DNA from: Bradyrhizobium quebecense
Lineage (GTDB): Bacteria; Pseudomonadota; Alphaproteobacteria; Rhizobiales; Xanthobacteraceae
DNA length: 64,000 nt
Assembly (NCBI RefSeq): GCF_013373795.3
Contig: NZ_CP088022.1
Span: forward strand, 1,364,001-1,428,000
Reading direction: 5' to 3'
In this document: one piece after another, positions 26,060 through 35,739 of the stretch
How positions within the stretch are numbered: position 1 is the stretch's first letter
Layout of the letters: each line of letters opens with the position of its first letter
Notes under the pieces: model-generated
Told to the model about the DNA's origin: nothing
What the model saw: only the letters and a program-made list of their open reading frames with translations
Database searches by the model: none
Position numbers and translations under genes: made by a program

Positions 26060-26076
26060 ATGTATACCAGATGCCA
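26060..26076. promoter_or_regulatory. GntR-type operator, site D (45-residue gene)
   Basis: ATGTATACCAGATGCCA agrees with site E2 (TGGCATACCAAATGCCA) at 13 of 17 positions; the right half ATGCCA is perfect, the left half is weak. 60 bases before the small gene. Confidence 0.5.
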
Positions 26077-26284
26077 GAGACAACGGGCTTGTTTGCATAG
26101 CAGCATGGCGGATTGTGCAATGCAACAAGACTGGTGGGTTGGCATCCCAGATTGAAGGGGGGAGCGCATTGAAACCACGGCCAAGTCCAGGTAAGCGCGG
26201 GTCTTCACCAAGCCCGGGAATCGTGCCGCTCGTGTGCGCCGCATTTCAATGTGGCCGACCGACGTCGTCGCTGCCGTCATAAAG

Positions 26285-26308
26285 AAGGCCGCCTGACGGG
26301 GCGGCCTT
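26285..26308 (-). terminator. intrinsic terminator of the DUF2147 gene
   Basis: AAGGCCGCC (26285-26293) pairs with GGCGGCCTT (26300-26308); on the minus strand it is followed by CTTTAT. Confidence 0.55.
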
Positions 26309-26363
26309 GAGTGACTGGGTTTGCTTTTCTTCTTGGCCGATGAAGGGTCGGGGCCAGATCCCT

Positions 26364-26870
26364 TCACCGCGTCCAGTCTTCGCCGGCGCACAGCGTTCCC
26401 ATGCAGCCGCGAACGTTCAGCGTGCCCGACGACACCAGCGTCACCGAGCTCTCATAGGTCTTGCCGTCATCGGCGTTGTAGATCCTGCCGGCCCATTTGT
26501 TCGGGCCTGCGGGGTGCATGTTGATGAAGAGCGAAATGCCCATCACCGGCCGGGTCCGCTGCGCGGGATCGGCATTCTTGTCGTCGCGTTGCGGCTTGCC
26601 GGTGGCCTTGTCGGTCGGCTCCTTCAGCCAGACGACGCGGCCGCACAGCGCGCTGCCGCAGCGCTGGACCTTGATCCTAGCGTCGCCGGACTGGGTGAGC
26701 CAGACGCCGGCCGGATCGTTGGCCTTGTCGGCGGCTTTGGCGGCATCGGCGGCGCTGCCGAGCAGCGGAATGTGGAACGCTGCCACGATCAGGCGGCGCG
26801 TGAGGTGCGCGTGGATCAGCTGTTTCAGGGCGCTGCGGAGGCCGTCAATATCTGGGGGTAACGTCATCAT
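26364..26870 (-). CDS. DUF2147-family exported protein
   Basis: A 168-residue protein. The mature part is the DUF2147 beta domain: GVWLTQSGDARIKVQRCGSA, LCGRVVWLKEPTD, AGRIYNADDGKTYESSVTLV, LNVRGCMGTLCAGEDWTR. A hydrophobic stretch near residues 27-42 precedes an AAD-AAKA region and probably acts as signal peptide, although it begins unusually late; an internal start is possible. Function of the family is unknown. Promoter contains overlapping TTTCATGA palindromes. Confidence 0.75.
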   Translation of the reverse strand: MMTLPPDIDGLRSALKQLIHAHLTRRLIVAAFHIPLLGSAADAAKAADKANDPAGVWLTQSGDARIKVQRCGSALCGRVVWLKEPTDKATGKPQRDDKNADPAQRTRPVMGISLFINMHPAGPNKWAGRIYNADDGKTYESSVTLVSSGTLNVRGCMGTLCAGEDWTR

Positions 26871-26879
26871 CCACCTTCT

Positions 26880-26909
26880 TCATGAAAAATTTCATGATAA
26901 ACATGAAAT
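26880..26909. promoter_or_regulatory. two overlapping TTTCATGA palindromes before DUF2147
   Basis: TCATGAAA-AA-TTTCATGA (26880-26897) and ATTTCATG-ATAAA-CATGAAAT (26889-26909) share the middle half-site, giving three half-sites within 30 bases right before the DUF2147 start. An operator for an unknown regulator is likely. Confidence 0.5.
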
Positions 26910-26995
26910 AAATCACGTTTAAGGTTGAGTCAACAACATTACCGCAGCATGATGCGGCCGGCCGTAACGGCCTGTATGGGCAAAAAAATTATCGG

Positions 26996-27562
26996 ATGGA
27001 TGTGATGAGGAAATCGGTTCGCGAGCAGCGCCAGCTTTGGTTTCGCCGGCTCGATCGGGCGTTCTGGGTGATCTGGGCCGCGCTGCCGGTCGTGCTGTGG
27101 CTGGCCTATTACCGCACCACGACGGCTCCGGTCACGATTGCGGAAAGCTTGAGCGGCGAGCAGGCGAAGTGCGCCAGCATCGTCGCCAACCCGCTCACCA
27201 TGTCGACCATGGGCCAGCTGCTGTTCTGGTCGCTGTTTGCGCTTGGGGTATCGTTTTACGCCGTGCTGATCGGCATGCTTCATCGCATGGTGAACCGATT
27301 CGCGAACGGCCGGATTTTTGTCTCCGAGACACTGCAGGGCGTCTGGTGGATGGGGATCTTTCTGGTGGTCTGGCCGTTCGTCGATACGATCACGACCAAC
27401 GCGGTGATCTATGTCCTGTATCGGATCGGAGACATCAGGTTCCTGCTGCTGAACTACAACCTCGATGTCGGCACCATCGCCGGCGGTGTGTTCCTGATGG
27501 CGCTGAAGTTCGTGCTCGAGCACGCCATCCTGTTGCAGTCCGAAAACGATCTGACGATCTGA
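26996..27562 (+). CDS. DUF2975-family membrane protein
   Basis: A 188-residue protein with four membrane segments (FWVIWAALPVVLWLAYY, LLFWSLFALGVSFYAVLI, WWMGIFLVVWPFVDTIT, GGVFLMALKFVLEHAIL). The end ALKFVLEHAILLQSENDLTI is the DUF2975 ending. Start at 26996 or the in-frame ATG 27005; neither has a strong site. It is followed after 5 bases by an XRE regulator, the standard partner of DUF2975 genes. Confidence 0.75.
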   Translation: MDVMRKSVREQRQLWFRRLDRAFWVIWAALPVVLWLAYYRTTTAPVTIAESLSGEQAKCASIVANPLTMSTMGQLLFWSLFALGVSFYAVLIGMLHRMVNRFANGRIFVSETLQGVWWMGIFLVVWPFVDTITTNAVIYVLYRIGDIRFLLLNYNLDVGTIAGGVFLMALKFVLEHAILLQSENDLTI

Positions 27563-27567
27563 GGGTG

Positions 27568-27813
27568 ATGCTCGTGCCCATCGTGGTGAACCTCGATGTC
27601 ATGCTCGCAAAGCGCAAGCGCCGCCTCGGAGATCTTGCGGACGCGATCGGCATCTCGATCCAGAACCTGTCGATCCTGAAAACCGGCAAGGCCAAGGCGA
27701 TGCGCTTCTCGACGCTGTCGGCGATCTGCCGCGAACTGGACTGCCGCCCGGGGGACATTCTGGAATATGTGCCGGGCGATGAGGGTGAGGCCGAAGGCGG
27801 CGAGGGGGGCTAA
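27568..27813 (+). CDS. XRE-family (YozG-like) regulator paired with DUF2975
   Basis: An 81-residue protein starting MLVPIVVNLDVMLAKRKRRL. The helix-turn-helix LGDLADAIGISIQNLSILKT and CRELDCRPGDILEYVP are the Cro/C1 type of small YozG-like proteins. Starts 5 bases after the DUF2975 stop, so the two are translated together. Likely DNA-binding control of its own operon. Confidence 0.8.
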   Translation: MLVPIVVNLDVMLAKRKRRLGDLADAIGISIQNLSILKTGKAKAMRFSTLSAICRELDCRPGDILEYVPGDEGEAEGGEGG

Positions 27814-27870
27814 TGGCTTGCTGATTGCGCGAGCACCGAGGTTGGACCGGCCGCCAAAATCGGCTGATCT

Positions 27871-27923
27871 GTGCTCGCCGAGCAGCGGCGAATGGGCGAC
27901 CTCGCTCGGCGAATCCGGCAGCG
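27871..27923 (-). pseudogene. short fragment of a class III CoA-transferase gene
   Basis: On the minus strand this reads LPDSPSEVAHSPLLGEH, almost the same as [20 protein letters not shown] of frc (around 31810-31860). About 53 bases match; nothing else of the gene remains. It is a relic of a duplicated frc-like gene. Confidence 0.7.
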
Positions 27924-28091
27924 TGCGATGCCCGGCGGCGAAGCGGATTTGGCTTCTCGGATGCCTTCAAGTCCGCTTGTGACCCAACGGACATGCCGAC
28001 CTTGTCTTACTTGCTTCGACCGAGCGTGGTAAAATATCCGGGGATTGCGGTGCTCGACCGACCCTATCAATCCTTCTCTTGGGAGAGAAAA

Positions 28092-28598
28092 GTGCATTTG
28101 CGAGTGGCTCTTGCCGCATGCGCCATTGCGGCTTTTGGATCGTTCACGATGACATTCGACGCGCTGGGCCAGACATCGTTCAAAGAGCAATTGGTGGGCA
28201 CTTGGACGCTGCTTTCGTGGGAGCAGAAGAAAGGCGACGGCACCAAGGTCGAGCGTTATGGGACCAGCCCGAGGGGCATCGCCTTCTTTGATGCGGGTGG
28301 CCGGTACATCATCACGGTGATGCGACCAGATCGAGCCAAATACGCGAGCAATGCCTTGTGGCAAGGCACCCCTGAGGAAAACAAAGAAACGGCCGACGGC
28401 ACGATAACCTACTTCGGAACGTATTCAATAAACGAGGCAGATAGCAGCATCGCAATCAACGTCGAAGGCAGTTCCTTTCCAAACTGGAATGGCACTGATC
28501 AGAAGCGCTTCGTTGCGATTGCGGGAGACCGACTGACGCTGACCGTTCGTCCTCCGGCTGGAGACGTAGTCGACGTGATTTGGAAGCGAGCGGAGTAA
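28092..28598 (+). CDS. lipocalin-like exported protein
   Basis: A 168-residue protein, GTG start at 28092 behind GGGAGAG. Signal peptide MHLRVALAACAIAAFGSFTM to about residue 27. The mature part has the lipocalin-like pattern: LVGTWTLLSWEQKKGDGTKV, YGTSPRGIAFFDAGGRYIIT, YFGTYSINEADSSIAINVEG, LTLTVRPPAGDVVDVIWKR. These domains bind hydrophobic ligands. No operon partner. Confidence 0.75.
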   Translation: MHLRVALAACAIAAFGSFTMTFDALGQTSFKEQLVGTWTLLSWEQKKGDGTKVERYGTSPRGIAFFDAGGRYIITVMRPDRAKYASNALWQGTPEENKETADGTITYFGTYSINEADSSIAINVEGSSFPNWNGTDQKRFVAIAGDRLTLTVRPPAGDVVDVIWKRAE

Positions 28599-28888
28599 TT
28601 GAACCTCACGTCAGCTCTTAACCCGAAGCGATCATCAGGGCGACAGCGAGAGTTCTTGCGCCAACAGGGAAAATGATTGCTGATGATCTCACCGACACGC
28701 GGCGGGATCGGACCGATTCGTATTCCGGATGCTGCCGCGCGTAGTGTACCATCGCTGTTAGGTCAATGGTGCTGCCCGATGGCCCCTCGTTCCGAAGTTG
28801 GCTAGCGCCTCTCTACTCACGATCGTGTGGCCATGTTTTGGTCAAAACTGCGTCCGCATTCTTGAGATGCCCACTGCAAAGGCTCGCG

Positions 28889-31492
28889 ATGGAAAGGGCA
28901 AGGTTCGCCAAGGCCAGGATTTTCGCGTTTGGCGACGCTCGGAGCGTTGCGACCTACGCGGTCGAAATCCTGATAGTTGCCACAATTTACGCTGGTCTTG
29001 CCGAATCCGCGCGATTGCTTCCCGCAATAAATCCAGCCGCGACACCGCTATGGCCACCAACCGGGCTTGCGCTCGCGCTGGTCCTGCTGCGCGGCTACCG
29101 GATCTGGCCCGCGATCCTGGTAGGGGCTCTCTCACCTTACCTCATGGCCGACCGATCGCTCCTGGAGATCGGCGCCGCCGGGATCGGCAGCCTCCTTGCC
29201 GCATGTGCCGGGACATGGCTGATCGGCCGCTGGTCGAACGGTCGGCGGGCGTTTGCCACACCGTCCGGTGTCGCAAAGTTTGCAATCATTTCCTTTGCGC
29301 CGACCACGATCATCAGTTCAGCCATCGCCTTGGCCGGCTTCACGCTCATCAACGAAGCAAGCTTTTCCGATTCCGTCGTCGCCGGGTTGACCTGGTGGCT
29401 TGCGGACGCTGCTGAGGCCCTGGTGATTGCTCCGGTCATCGTGCTCTGGGCGACGATGCCCTTACGCATTGCTTCCAAATGGGCTCTGTTGGAATCGATC
29501 ACGGTCGCTGCTCTCGCTGGTATCATCGGGCTCGCTGCTTACAGCCCGCTGATCGGTAGCGATCTCGTCAGCAACGGGCTCGACGTGTCGCTGCCACATC
29601 GCAGCCTTCTGGGCTTTCTGGTTCTGCTGCCCTTGATCTGGGCCGGCCTGCGCGGCGATCGATGCACCGTGGCGACGGCCGCCTTGATTTTCATCGGAAC
29701 TGCCGTGTGGGGGTTCTCGGTGGGAAATGATCCATTTCCGAAAATCGATCCGAACGGAGCGCTGTTATCCTTGTTCGTGCTTTCGATCATCGTGTCGGCG
29801 CCTCCTCTTGCCCTCGCCGCGGCAAGCGCGACGCGCCAGGCCAGGGAAGCCCATTTGCTTTCCGTCCAGGACCAGCTGAACAGTCAACTTGAACGGAAAG
29901 GTTTGGCACTCGACAGCATCAGACGGCACTTCCAGACCCTCATCGAAGGCGTTGTCGACTATGCAATTTTTGCGCTTGATCGGGAAGGGCACGTCACGAG
30001 CTGGAATAGCACTGCTCAAAAGATCATCGGCTACACCTCGGAAGAAATCATAGGCAAGCACTTCGGGATATTCTATCGGCCGGATGAACGCCGCGCGGGT
30101 TCACCGACACACGCGCTGGAGTCAGCAATCGAAGGCGGCAAGTACGACGTAGAGGGTTGGCGTATCAGAAAGAATGGTACGCCGTTTTTCATCACGGGCT
30201 CAGTCTCTTCGAGCCGTGACGACGCAGGAAATCTGATCGGCTTTATCAGTATCCTGCGCGACGCGACGGAGCGGCGCGACGCGGAGGAGAAGCTGGTCCA
30301 GGCGCGCGAACAGCTCGCGATGTCTCAGAAGATGGAGGCAATCGGCAAGCTGACTGGCGGGATCGCACACGACTTCAACAATCTATTGATGATCATCGGA
30401 GGAAGTGCCCAGATATTTCAACGCCTGCTTGATCCAAAACTGCCAAAGGCCATCGAAGCCATTCAAACCGCGGCCAAACGCGGCGAGAGTCTCACGCGCC
30501 AATTGTTGACGTTCTCTCGTCACCAGCATCTCAGCCCGACGGTCGTTGATCTGAATGCGTCCATCAAGAACATGCGGACCATGATTGAGAGCTCGCTGCG
30601 CGGGAACATCGTGTACAACGAGAATGTTGGCGACGGTGTTGCGCCGGTAAAGGTTGACCTCGCCGAACTTGAACTTGCGATCGTCAACATCGCCGTCAAT
30701 GCGCGAGATGCAATGACAAGCGGCGGCACATTCACGTTGTCCGTCCACGCGGTCACCGCCAATCAGGAAACCGGCGGCGATCGCCGTGGGAAGGCCTTCT
30801 TTGCGATCACACTTGGCGATACGGGCACCGGTATTCCGCCAAATCTGCTGTCCAAGATGTTCGATCCGTTTTTCACGACCAAGGAGGTCGGCAAGGGGAC
30901 CGGGCTCGGTTTGTCCCAGGTTTATGGTTTTGCGCACCAGGCGGGCGGAACCGTGACGGCAGACAGCAAGGTCGGACAGGGAACAACGATTACAATCTAT
31001 CTGCCGTCCTGTGCGGACGAGCAGATCACCAGCAAAGAGCTCGCCGCTGCCCGGGCAAGGCCAAGCCAGCCGCCGCGGCAGACGGTTCTCGTTGTCGACG
31101 ACAGCCCCGAAGTGGCGGATGTGACATCCTCGCTGTTCGAGCATCTGGGTTATGAAACCATCTACCGAGACTCGGCCGAAGCGGCATTGAAGTTGCTCGA
31201 TACGGGTACAAAGATCGATCTCGTCTTCAGCGATATCGTCATGCCAGGGACCATCGATGGCGTCGGGCTCGCGAGAGAAGTTCGGTCGCGATACCCCGGT
31301 TTGCCCATAGCCCTTACAACCGGTTACAGCGATGCCGCAAAAGCAGCTCCGCCAAGTCTAAGAATACTCCGCAAGCCGTTCGATACCGAGGCACTGAGAG
31401 ATTTTATCCAGGATCTTGCGCCTCCGAGATCGACACGATCATCCGGCGCACCCTTGGCGTCAAGCACCGCCGACGCGGTGCGCAGGAGTTGA
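28889..31492 (+). CDS. MASE1-PAS hybrid sensor histidine kinase
   Basis: An 867-residue protein starting MERARFAKARIFAFGDARSV, with AAAGG before the ATG. Order: MASE1 membrane sensor (about 20-310, eight or so segments, with LWPPTGLALALVLLRGYRIW and TWWLADAAEALVIAP), linker helix, PAS (about 350-465), dimerisation/phosphoacceptor helix with H494 (LTGGIAHDFNN), ATPase domain (LGDTGTGIPPNLLSKMFDPF, TGLGLSQVYGF), and a C-terminal receiver with D782 (LVFSDIVMP). Signal unknown. Overlaps no operon partner, so it probably works with an unlinked regulator. Confidence 0.9.
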   Translation: MERARFAKARIFAFGDARSVATYAVEILIVATIYAGLAESARLLPAINPAATPLWPPTGLALALVLLRGYRIWPAILVGALSPYLMADRSLLEIGAAGIGSLLAACAGTWLIGRWSNGRRAFATPSGVAKFAIISFAPTTIISSAIALAGFTLINEASFSDSVVAGLTWWLADAAEALVIAPVIVLWATMPLRIASKWALLESITVAALAGIIGLAAYSPLIGSDLVSNGLDVSLPHRSLLGFLVLLPLIWAGLRGDRCTVATAALIFIGTAVWGFSVGNDPFPKIDPNGALLSLFVLSIIVSAPPLALAAASATRQAREAHLLSVQDQLNSQLERKGLALDSIRRHFQTLIEGVVDYAIFALDREGHVTSWNSTAQKIIGYTSEEIIGKHFGIFYRPDERRAGSPTHALESAIEGGKYDVEGWRIRKNGTPFFITGSVSSSRDDAGNLIGFISILRDATERRDAEEKLVQAREQLAMSQKMEAIGKLTGGIAHDFNNLLMIIGGSAQIFQRLLDPKLPKAIEAIQTAAKRGESLTRQLLTFSRHQHLSPTVVDLNASIKNMRTMIESSLRGNIVYNENVGDGVAPVKVDLAELELAIVNIAVNARDAMTSGGTFTLSVHAVTANQETGGDRRGKAFFAITLGDTGTGIPPNLLSKMFDPFFTTKEVGKGTGLGLSQVYGFAHQAGGTVTADSKVGQGTTITIYLPSCADEQITSKELAAARARPSQPPRQTVLVVDDSPEVADVTSSLFEHLGYETIYRDSAEAALKLLDTGTKIDLVFSDIVMPGTIDGVGLAREVRSRYPGLPIALTTGYSDAAKAAPPSLRILRKPFDTEALRDFIQDLAPPRSTRSSGAPLASSTADAVRRS

Positions 31493-31658
31493 CCGGTCGC
31501 ACCATTGCGGGCATTGCTCGGCGGTACTGCAGTGATCGAACAGGCTATTGTCGCAAAAGCTGAATGGGTTATCCGCATCTCGCCCTGGGCAGACATGTGG
31601 CTCGAGCTCATCAATGTCCGCCATTGATGCGGAGGTCAGACGAGCAGCCGGAACAAAA

Positions 31659-31682
31659 ATGGCCGCGGTTGTCCGCGGCCAT
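31659..31682. terminator. bidirectional terminator between kinase and frc
   Basis: ATGGCCGCGG (31659-31668) pairs with 31673-31682, TTGT loop; flanked by a run of A on the left (T-run for the frc operon) and TTTGTCGTTTT on the right. Confidence 0.75.
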
Positions 31683-31708
31683 TTGTCGTTTTGATTGAGC
31701 GCAGGCCG

Positions 31709-32986
31709 TTATTCGGCCGCCTGCTTGCGCGGCGGATCGAGCGCGCCGGAGTCGTGGATCTCGGCGACCTGGTGATCGCTGAAGCCGAGCACCTCGCGCA
31801 GGATCTCGTCGGTGTGCTCGCCGAGCAGCGGCGAGCGGGCGACTTCGCTCGGCGAATCCGACAGCTTGATCGGGTTGCCGACCGAGATGTACTTGCCGCG
31901 GGTCGGGTGGTCGACCTCGACTACCGTGCCGGTCGCACGCAGCGACTGGTCCTCGATGATCTCCTTCATCGACAGGATCGGGCCGCAGGGGATGTCGTCC
32001 CTGTTCAGGATCTCCATGGCCTCGAACTTGGTCTTCGTCATCGTCCACTTTTCGATGCGCGCGAAAATCTCGTTCAGGCGCGACAGGCGGGCCGGCGGCT
32101 TGGCGTAGTTCGGATCGGTCTTCCAGGTCGGCTCGCCGATCACGTCGCAGATCTTCTCCCAGACCGGCGCCTGGGTGATGAAGTAGAGGTAAGCGTTGGG
32201 ATCGGTCTCCCAGCCCTTGCACTTCAGGATGCGGCCGGGCTGGCCGCCGCCGGAATCGTTGCCGGCGCGCGGCACCGCGTCGCCGAACGGGATGCCTTCG
32301 CCGTACTGGCTGTATTCCTTGAGCGGGCCGTGGGCGAGGCGCTGCTGGTCGCGCAGTTTGACGCGGGCGAGGTTGAGCACGCCGTCCTGCATCGCCGCGG
32401 TGACGCGCTGGCCCTTGCCGGAGTGGGTGCGGTGATAGAGCGCGGTGACGATACCGAGCGCGAGGTGCAACCCGGTGCCGCTGTCGCCGATCTGCGCGCC
32501 GGTGACGAGCGGCAAGCCGTCGCGGAACCCGGTGGTCGAAGCGGCGCCGCCGGTGCACTGCGCGACGTTCTCGTAGACCTTGCAATCCTCATACGGGCCG
32601 GGGCCGAAACCCTTGATCGAGGCGACGATCATCTTCGGGTTGATGCTCTGGATCTTCTCCCAGGGGAAGCCCATGCGATCGAGCACGCCGGGGCCGAAAT
32701 TCTCGACCAGCACGTCGCACTGCTTGATCAGCGCGGTCAGCACTTCCTTGCCCTTCGGGTTCTTGGTGTCGAGCGTGATCGAGCGCTTGTTGTGGTTCAG
32801 CATGGTGAAATACAGGCTGTCCACGTTCGGGATGTCCTGCAGCTGGCCGCGCGTAATATCGCCGACGCCGGGACGCTCGACCTTGATCACGTCGGCGCCG
32901 AACCAGGCCAGCAATTGCGTGCAGGTCGGACCCGACTGGACGTGGGTGAAATCGAGAATGCGAACGCCCTTGAGCGCCTTGGTCAT
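31709..32986 (-). CDS. frc: formyl-CoA:oxalate CoA-transferase
   Basis: A 425-residue class III CoA-transferase. It moves CoA from formyl-CoA to oxalate, giving oxalyl-CoA. It keeps the family blocks [59 protein letters not shown], the catalytic Asp at 168 ([19 protein letters not shown]169 in Oxalobacter numbering) and the glycine-rich loop [11 protein letters not shown] 32986 follows GGAG; an upstream ATG at 33019 is less likely. It follows oxc by 61 bases in one operon. The Oxalobacter enzyme has similar length (about 428 residues). Confidence 0.93.
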   Translation of the reverse strand: MTKALKGVRILDFTHVQSGPTCTQLLAWFGADVIKVERPGVGDITRGQLQDIPNVDSLYFTMLNHNKRSITLDTKNPKGKEVLTALIKQCDVLVENFGPGVLDRMGFPWEKIQSINPKMIVASIKGFGPGPYEDCKVYENVAQCTGGAASTTGFRDGLPLVTGAQIGDSGTGLHLALGIVTALYHRTHSGKGQRVTAAMQDGVLNLARVKLRDQQRLAHGPLKEYSQYGEGIPFGDAVPRAGNDSGGGQPGRILKCKGWETDPNAYLYFITQAPVWEKICDVIGEPTWKTDPNYAKPPARLSRLNEIFARIEKWTMTKTKFEAMEILNRDDIPCGPILSMKEIIEDQSLRATGTVVEVDHPTRGKYISVGNPIKLSDSPSEVARSPLLGEHTDEILREVLGFSDHQVAEIHDSGALDPPRKQAAE

Positions 32987-33047
32987 ATCTATTGCTCCGT
33001 ACTCTGTCTGCCCCTGCACCCGCAGGGAGTGATTGGGGTTAGGGGGG

Positions 33048-34787
33048 TTACTTCTTCTTGTTCAGTGCGCTTTGCGGATTGAGGTTGCCGATGCGGCCGC
33101 TCTCCGAGCCCGCCGCCGGGTCGATGACGGCGTTGATCAAGGTCGGCTTGCCGGAATCCAGCGCCGCATTGACCGCGCGCTTCAGCTCGTCGGGCGAGGT
33201 GGCGTTGACGCCGACGCCGCCGAAGGCTTCCATCATCTTGTCGTAGCGCGAGCCCTTGACGAACACGGTGGTTGCCGGATCCTCGCCCTCGCTGTTGACG
33301 TCGGTGCCGCGATAAATGCCGTCATTGTTGAAGATCACGACGCAGATCGGCAGCTTGTAGCGGCAGATGGTCTCGACCTCCATGCCGGAGAAGCCGAACG
33401 CGCTGTCGCCTTCGACCGCGAGCACGGGCAGGCCGGTCTCGACCGCGGCCGCGATCGAATAGCCCATGCCGATGCCCATCACGCCCCAGGTGCCGACGTC
33501 GAGCCGCTTGCGCGGCTTGTGCATGTCGACGACGCCGCGGGCGAGGTCGAGCGTGTTGGCGCCTTCGTTGACGAAGATGGTGTCCGGACGTTCCGCGATG
33601 ATCGTGCGCAGCGCGCCGAGCGCGCCGTGATAATCCATCGGCGAGGCGTTGTTCATCAGCTTCGGCGCCATCTTGGCGACGTTGTCGTCGCGCTTCTTCG
33701 CCACGGTGGCGAGCCAGTCGCCCGGTGCGGCCGACCAGTTGGCGCCCATGGCGTCGAGCAAGGCGGACACGCAGGAGCCGATATCGCCGACCAAGGGGGC
33801 GACGATCTCGACGTTGGAATCCATTTCCTTCGGCTCGATGTCGACCTGGATGAACTTCTTCGGAGCTTCACCCCAGGTCTTGCCCTTGCCGTGCGAGAGC
33901 AGCCAGTTGAGGCGGGCGCCGATCAGCATGACGACGTCGGCTTCCTTCAGCACGGTCGAGCGCGCCGCACCCGCGCATTGCGGATGCAGATCGGGCAGCA
34001 GGCCCTTGGCCATGCTCATCGGCAGGAACGGTACGCCGCTCTTCTCGACGAAATTCTTGATCGCCTCGTCGGCCTGCGCGTAGGCCGCGCCCTTGCCGAG
34101 GATGATCAGCGGGCGCTTTGCGTTCTTCAGCACGTCGAGTGCACGCTTGACCGCCGACGGGGCAGGGAGCTGCGCCGGCGCAGCATCGATCACCTTGACC
34201 AGCGACTTCTCGCCGGCCGCCGCGTCCATGACCTGGCCAAACAGCTTTGCGGGCAGGTCGAGATAGACGCCGCCCGGACGGCCCGACACCGCGGCGCGGA
34301 TCGCGCGGGCAAGGCCGATGCCGATGTCCTGGGCGTGCAACACGCGGAACGCCGCCTTGCACAGCGGCTTGGCGATCGCGAGCTGGTCCATCTCCTCATA
34401 GTCGCCCTGCTGCAAATCGACGATCTCGCGCTCGGACGAGCCCGAGATCAGGATCATAGGGAAGCAGTTGGTGGTGGCGTGGGCCAGCGCCGTGAGGCCG
34501 TTGAGGAAGCCGGGCGCCGACACCGTGAGGCAGACGCCGGGACGCTTGGTCAGGAAGCCGGCGATCGAGGCCGCATAGCCGGCATTCTGCTCATGGCGGA
34601 ACGAGAGCACGCGAATGCCCGCCGCCTGGGCCATGCGGCCCAGGTCCGTGATCGGGATACCCGGCACGCCATAGACGGTGTCGATGCTGTTGAGCTTGAG
34701 CGCATCGATGACGAGGTGGAAGCCATCGGTCAATTCTTGCTCGGTGCCCGGTGCCTCGGACTTCGTAGCGGTATTCAGCATCGGCAT
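33048..34787 (-). CDS. oxc: oxalyl-CoA decarboxylase
   Basis: A 579-residue TPP enzyme that splits oxalyl-CoA into formyl-CoA and CO2, feeding Frc. Seen: the TPP-activating Glu in [20 protein letters not shown], the PYR domain motif [20 protein letters not shown], the central domain, and the TPP-binding [20 protein letters not shown] with [12 protein letters not shown]. Starts [10 protein letters not shown] behind GGGAGA. Second gene of gntR-oxc-frc; the promoter lies in front of gntR with operators E1/E2. Confidence 0.95.
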   Translation of the reverse strand: MPMLNTATKSEAPGTEQELTDGFHLVIDALKLNSIDTVYGVPGIPITDLGRMAQAAGIRVLSFRHEQNAGYAASIAGFLTKRPGVCLTVSAPGFLNGLTALAHATTNCFPMILISGSSEREIVDLQQGDYEEMDQLAIAKPLCKAAFRVLHAQDIGIGLARAIRAAVSGRPGGVYLDLPAKLFGQVMDAAAGEKSLVKVIDAAPAQLPAPSAVKRALDVLKNAKRPLIILGKGAAYAQADEAIKNFVEKSGVPFLPMSMAKGLLPDLHPQCAGAARSTVLKEADVVMLIGARLNWLLSHGKGKTWGEAPKKFIQVDIEPKEMDSNVEIVAPLVGDIGSCVSALLDAMGANWSAAPGDWLATVAKKRDDNVAKMAPKLMNNASPMDYHGALGALRTIIAERPDTIFVNEGANTLDLARGVVDMHKPRKRLDVGTWGVMGIGMGYSIAAAVETGLPVLAVEGDSAFGFSGMEVETICRYKLPICVVIFNNDGIYRGTDVNSEGEDPATTVFVKGSRYDKMMEAFGGVGVNATSPDELKRAVNAALDSGKPTLINAVIDPAAGSESGRIGNLNPQSALNKKK

Positions 34788-34868
34788 CGTCTCCCTGATC
34801 GTTCTTTGTTCGGACGATCTGATCGTCGTCTGAAGCGGGTGTGGACTCTCAAACTTACGTGATCGGTT

Positions 34869-35600
34869 CTACGTGAATAATTCTTGGCCGTGCGCCTCGA
34901 CATAGGCGGCGAGGCCGAGCGTGTGATCGCGGGCACGCTTTTCGGCGAGCTCGGTGTCGCGCGCTTCCAGTGCCTCGATGATCCCGAGATGCTCGGGCAG
35001 CGAGGTCGCGGTGCGGTCCTTGCGGCCGATCGTGAGCTGGCGATAGCCGCGCACATGCAGCAGCAGGTCATTGGTGAGATCGACCAGGACAGGTGATTCC
35101 GACAGCGAGATCAGCGCCTGGTGGAAGGCGATGTTGGCCTTGGAATATTCCTCGACGTGATCCTGCGGCAGGCGGTCGTCGCTGAAGTCCTTGAAGAAGT
35201 CGCGCAGCGCCGAGATGTCCTTCTTGCGCGCGGTGGTCGTGATCAGGCGCGCCGCCATGCTCTCCAGCGCTGCCCAGGCGCGGATCATGTCGACGATCTC
35301 CGCCTTGGTGCGGCGGACCACGACGATGCCGCGGCGCGGCACGGTCTTTACGAATCCGTCCTGCTCGAGCATCGCGATCGCTTCGCGGATCGGCGTGCGG
35401 CTGACGCCGAGACGCTCGGACAATGCGCGCTCGTCGAGCATCACCGGCTCCGGCGTCGCGTAGATGTCCATCTTCAGAATCGCTTCTTTCAAGGCCTCAT
35501 AGGCCTTGTTCTTGAAGCTCGTCTCCGGCGCGATCCGGACGATGGCGATATCTGTGTCAGCCATGGTGGGTGACGCCTTGGTCTGTTTCGGTTCTGGCAC
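34869..35600 (-). CDS. GntR (FadR/FCD) regulator of the oxalate genes
   Basis: A 243-residue protein. The winged helix (about 30-95: ALSERLGVSRTPIREAIAML, GFVKTVPRRGIVVV) is followed by an FCD ligand domain with its metal-binding pattern (IAFHQALI near the middle, LPEHLGIIEALEARD). GTG start at 35600 behind AGGAGGAG. It heads the gntR-oxc-frc operon and faces the acyl-CoA synthetase gene. The 17-bp TGGYAT-N5-ATRCCA motifs in this intergenic region and at four other promoters are probably its binding sites. Ligand likely oxalate or a CoA ester, by inference. Confidence 0.87.
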   Translation of the reverse strand: MPEPKQTKASPTMADTDIAIVRIAPETSFKNKAYEALKEAILKMDIYATPEPVMLDERALSERLGVSRTPIREAIAMLEQDGFVKTVPRRGIVVVRRTKAEIVDMIRAWAALESMAARLITTTARKKDISALRDFFKDFSDDRLPQDHVEEYSKANIAFHQALISLSESPVLVDLTNDLLLHVRGYRQLTIGRKDRTATSLPEHLGIIEALEARDTELAEKRARDHTLGLAAYVEAHGQELFT

Positions 35601-35657
35601 GACTCGTCTCCTCCTCTTGGAGACGTCTTCTTAGCAGAAGAAAGTACCTTAGATTTT

Positions 35658-35674
35658 TGGCATGCCAAATACCA
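35658..35674. promoter_or_regulatory. GntR-type operator, site E1
   Basis: TGGCATGCCAAATACCA, full match to TGGYAT-N5-ATRCCA, 57 bases before the gntR start. Confidence 0.7.
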
Positions 35675-35739
35675 TAATGTCAAGCTGCCCATATTTTTCG
35701 GTATTTTTGCACGTCGACCGACCTTGACAATTACGTTTT

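Noticed and set aside
31691..33082. Open frame of 463 codons opposite frc
   Set aside because: Same antisense artefact; frc itself has all catalytic motifs.
33033..34862. Long open frame (609 codons) on the plus strand opposite oxc
   Set aside because: Antisense shadow of oxc, low-complexity Arg/His/Asp-rich, no start signal or domain.
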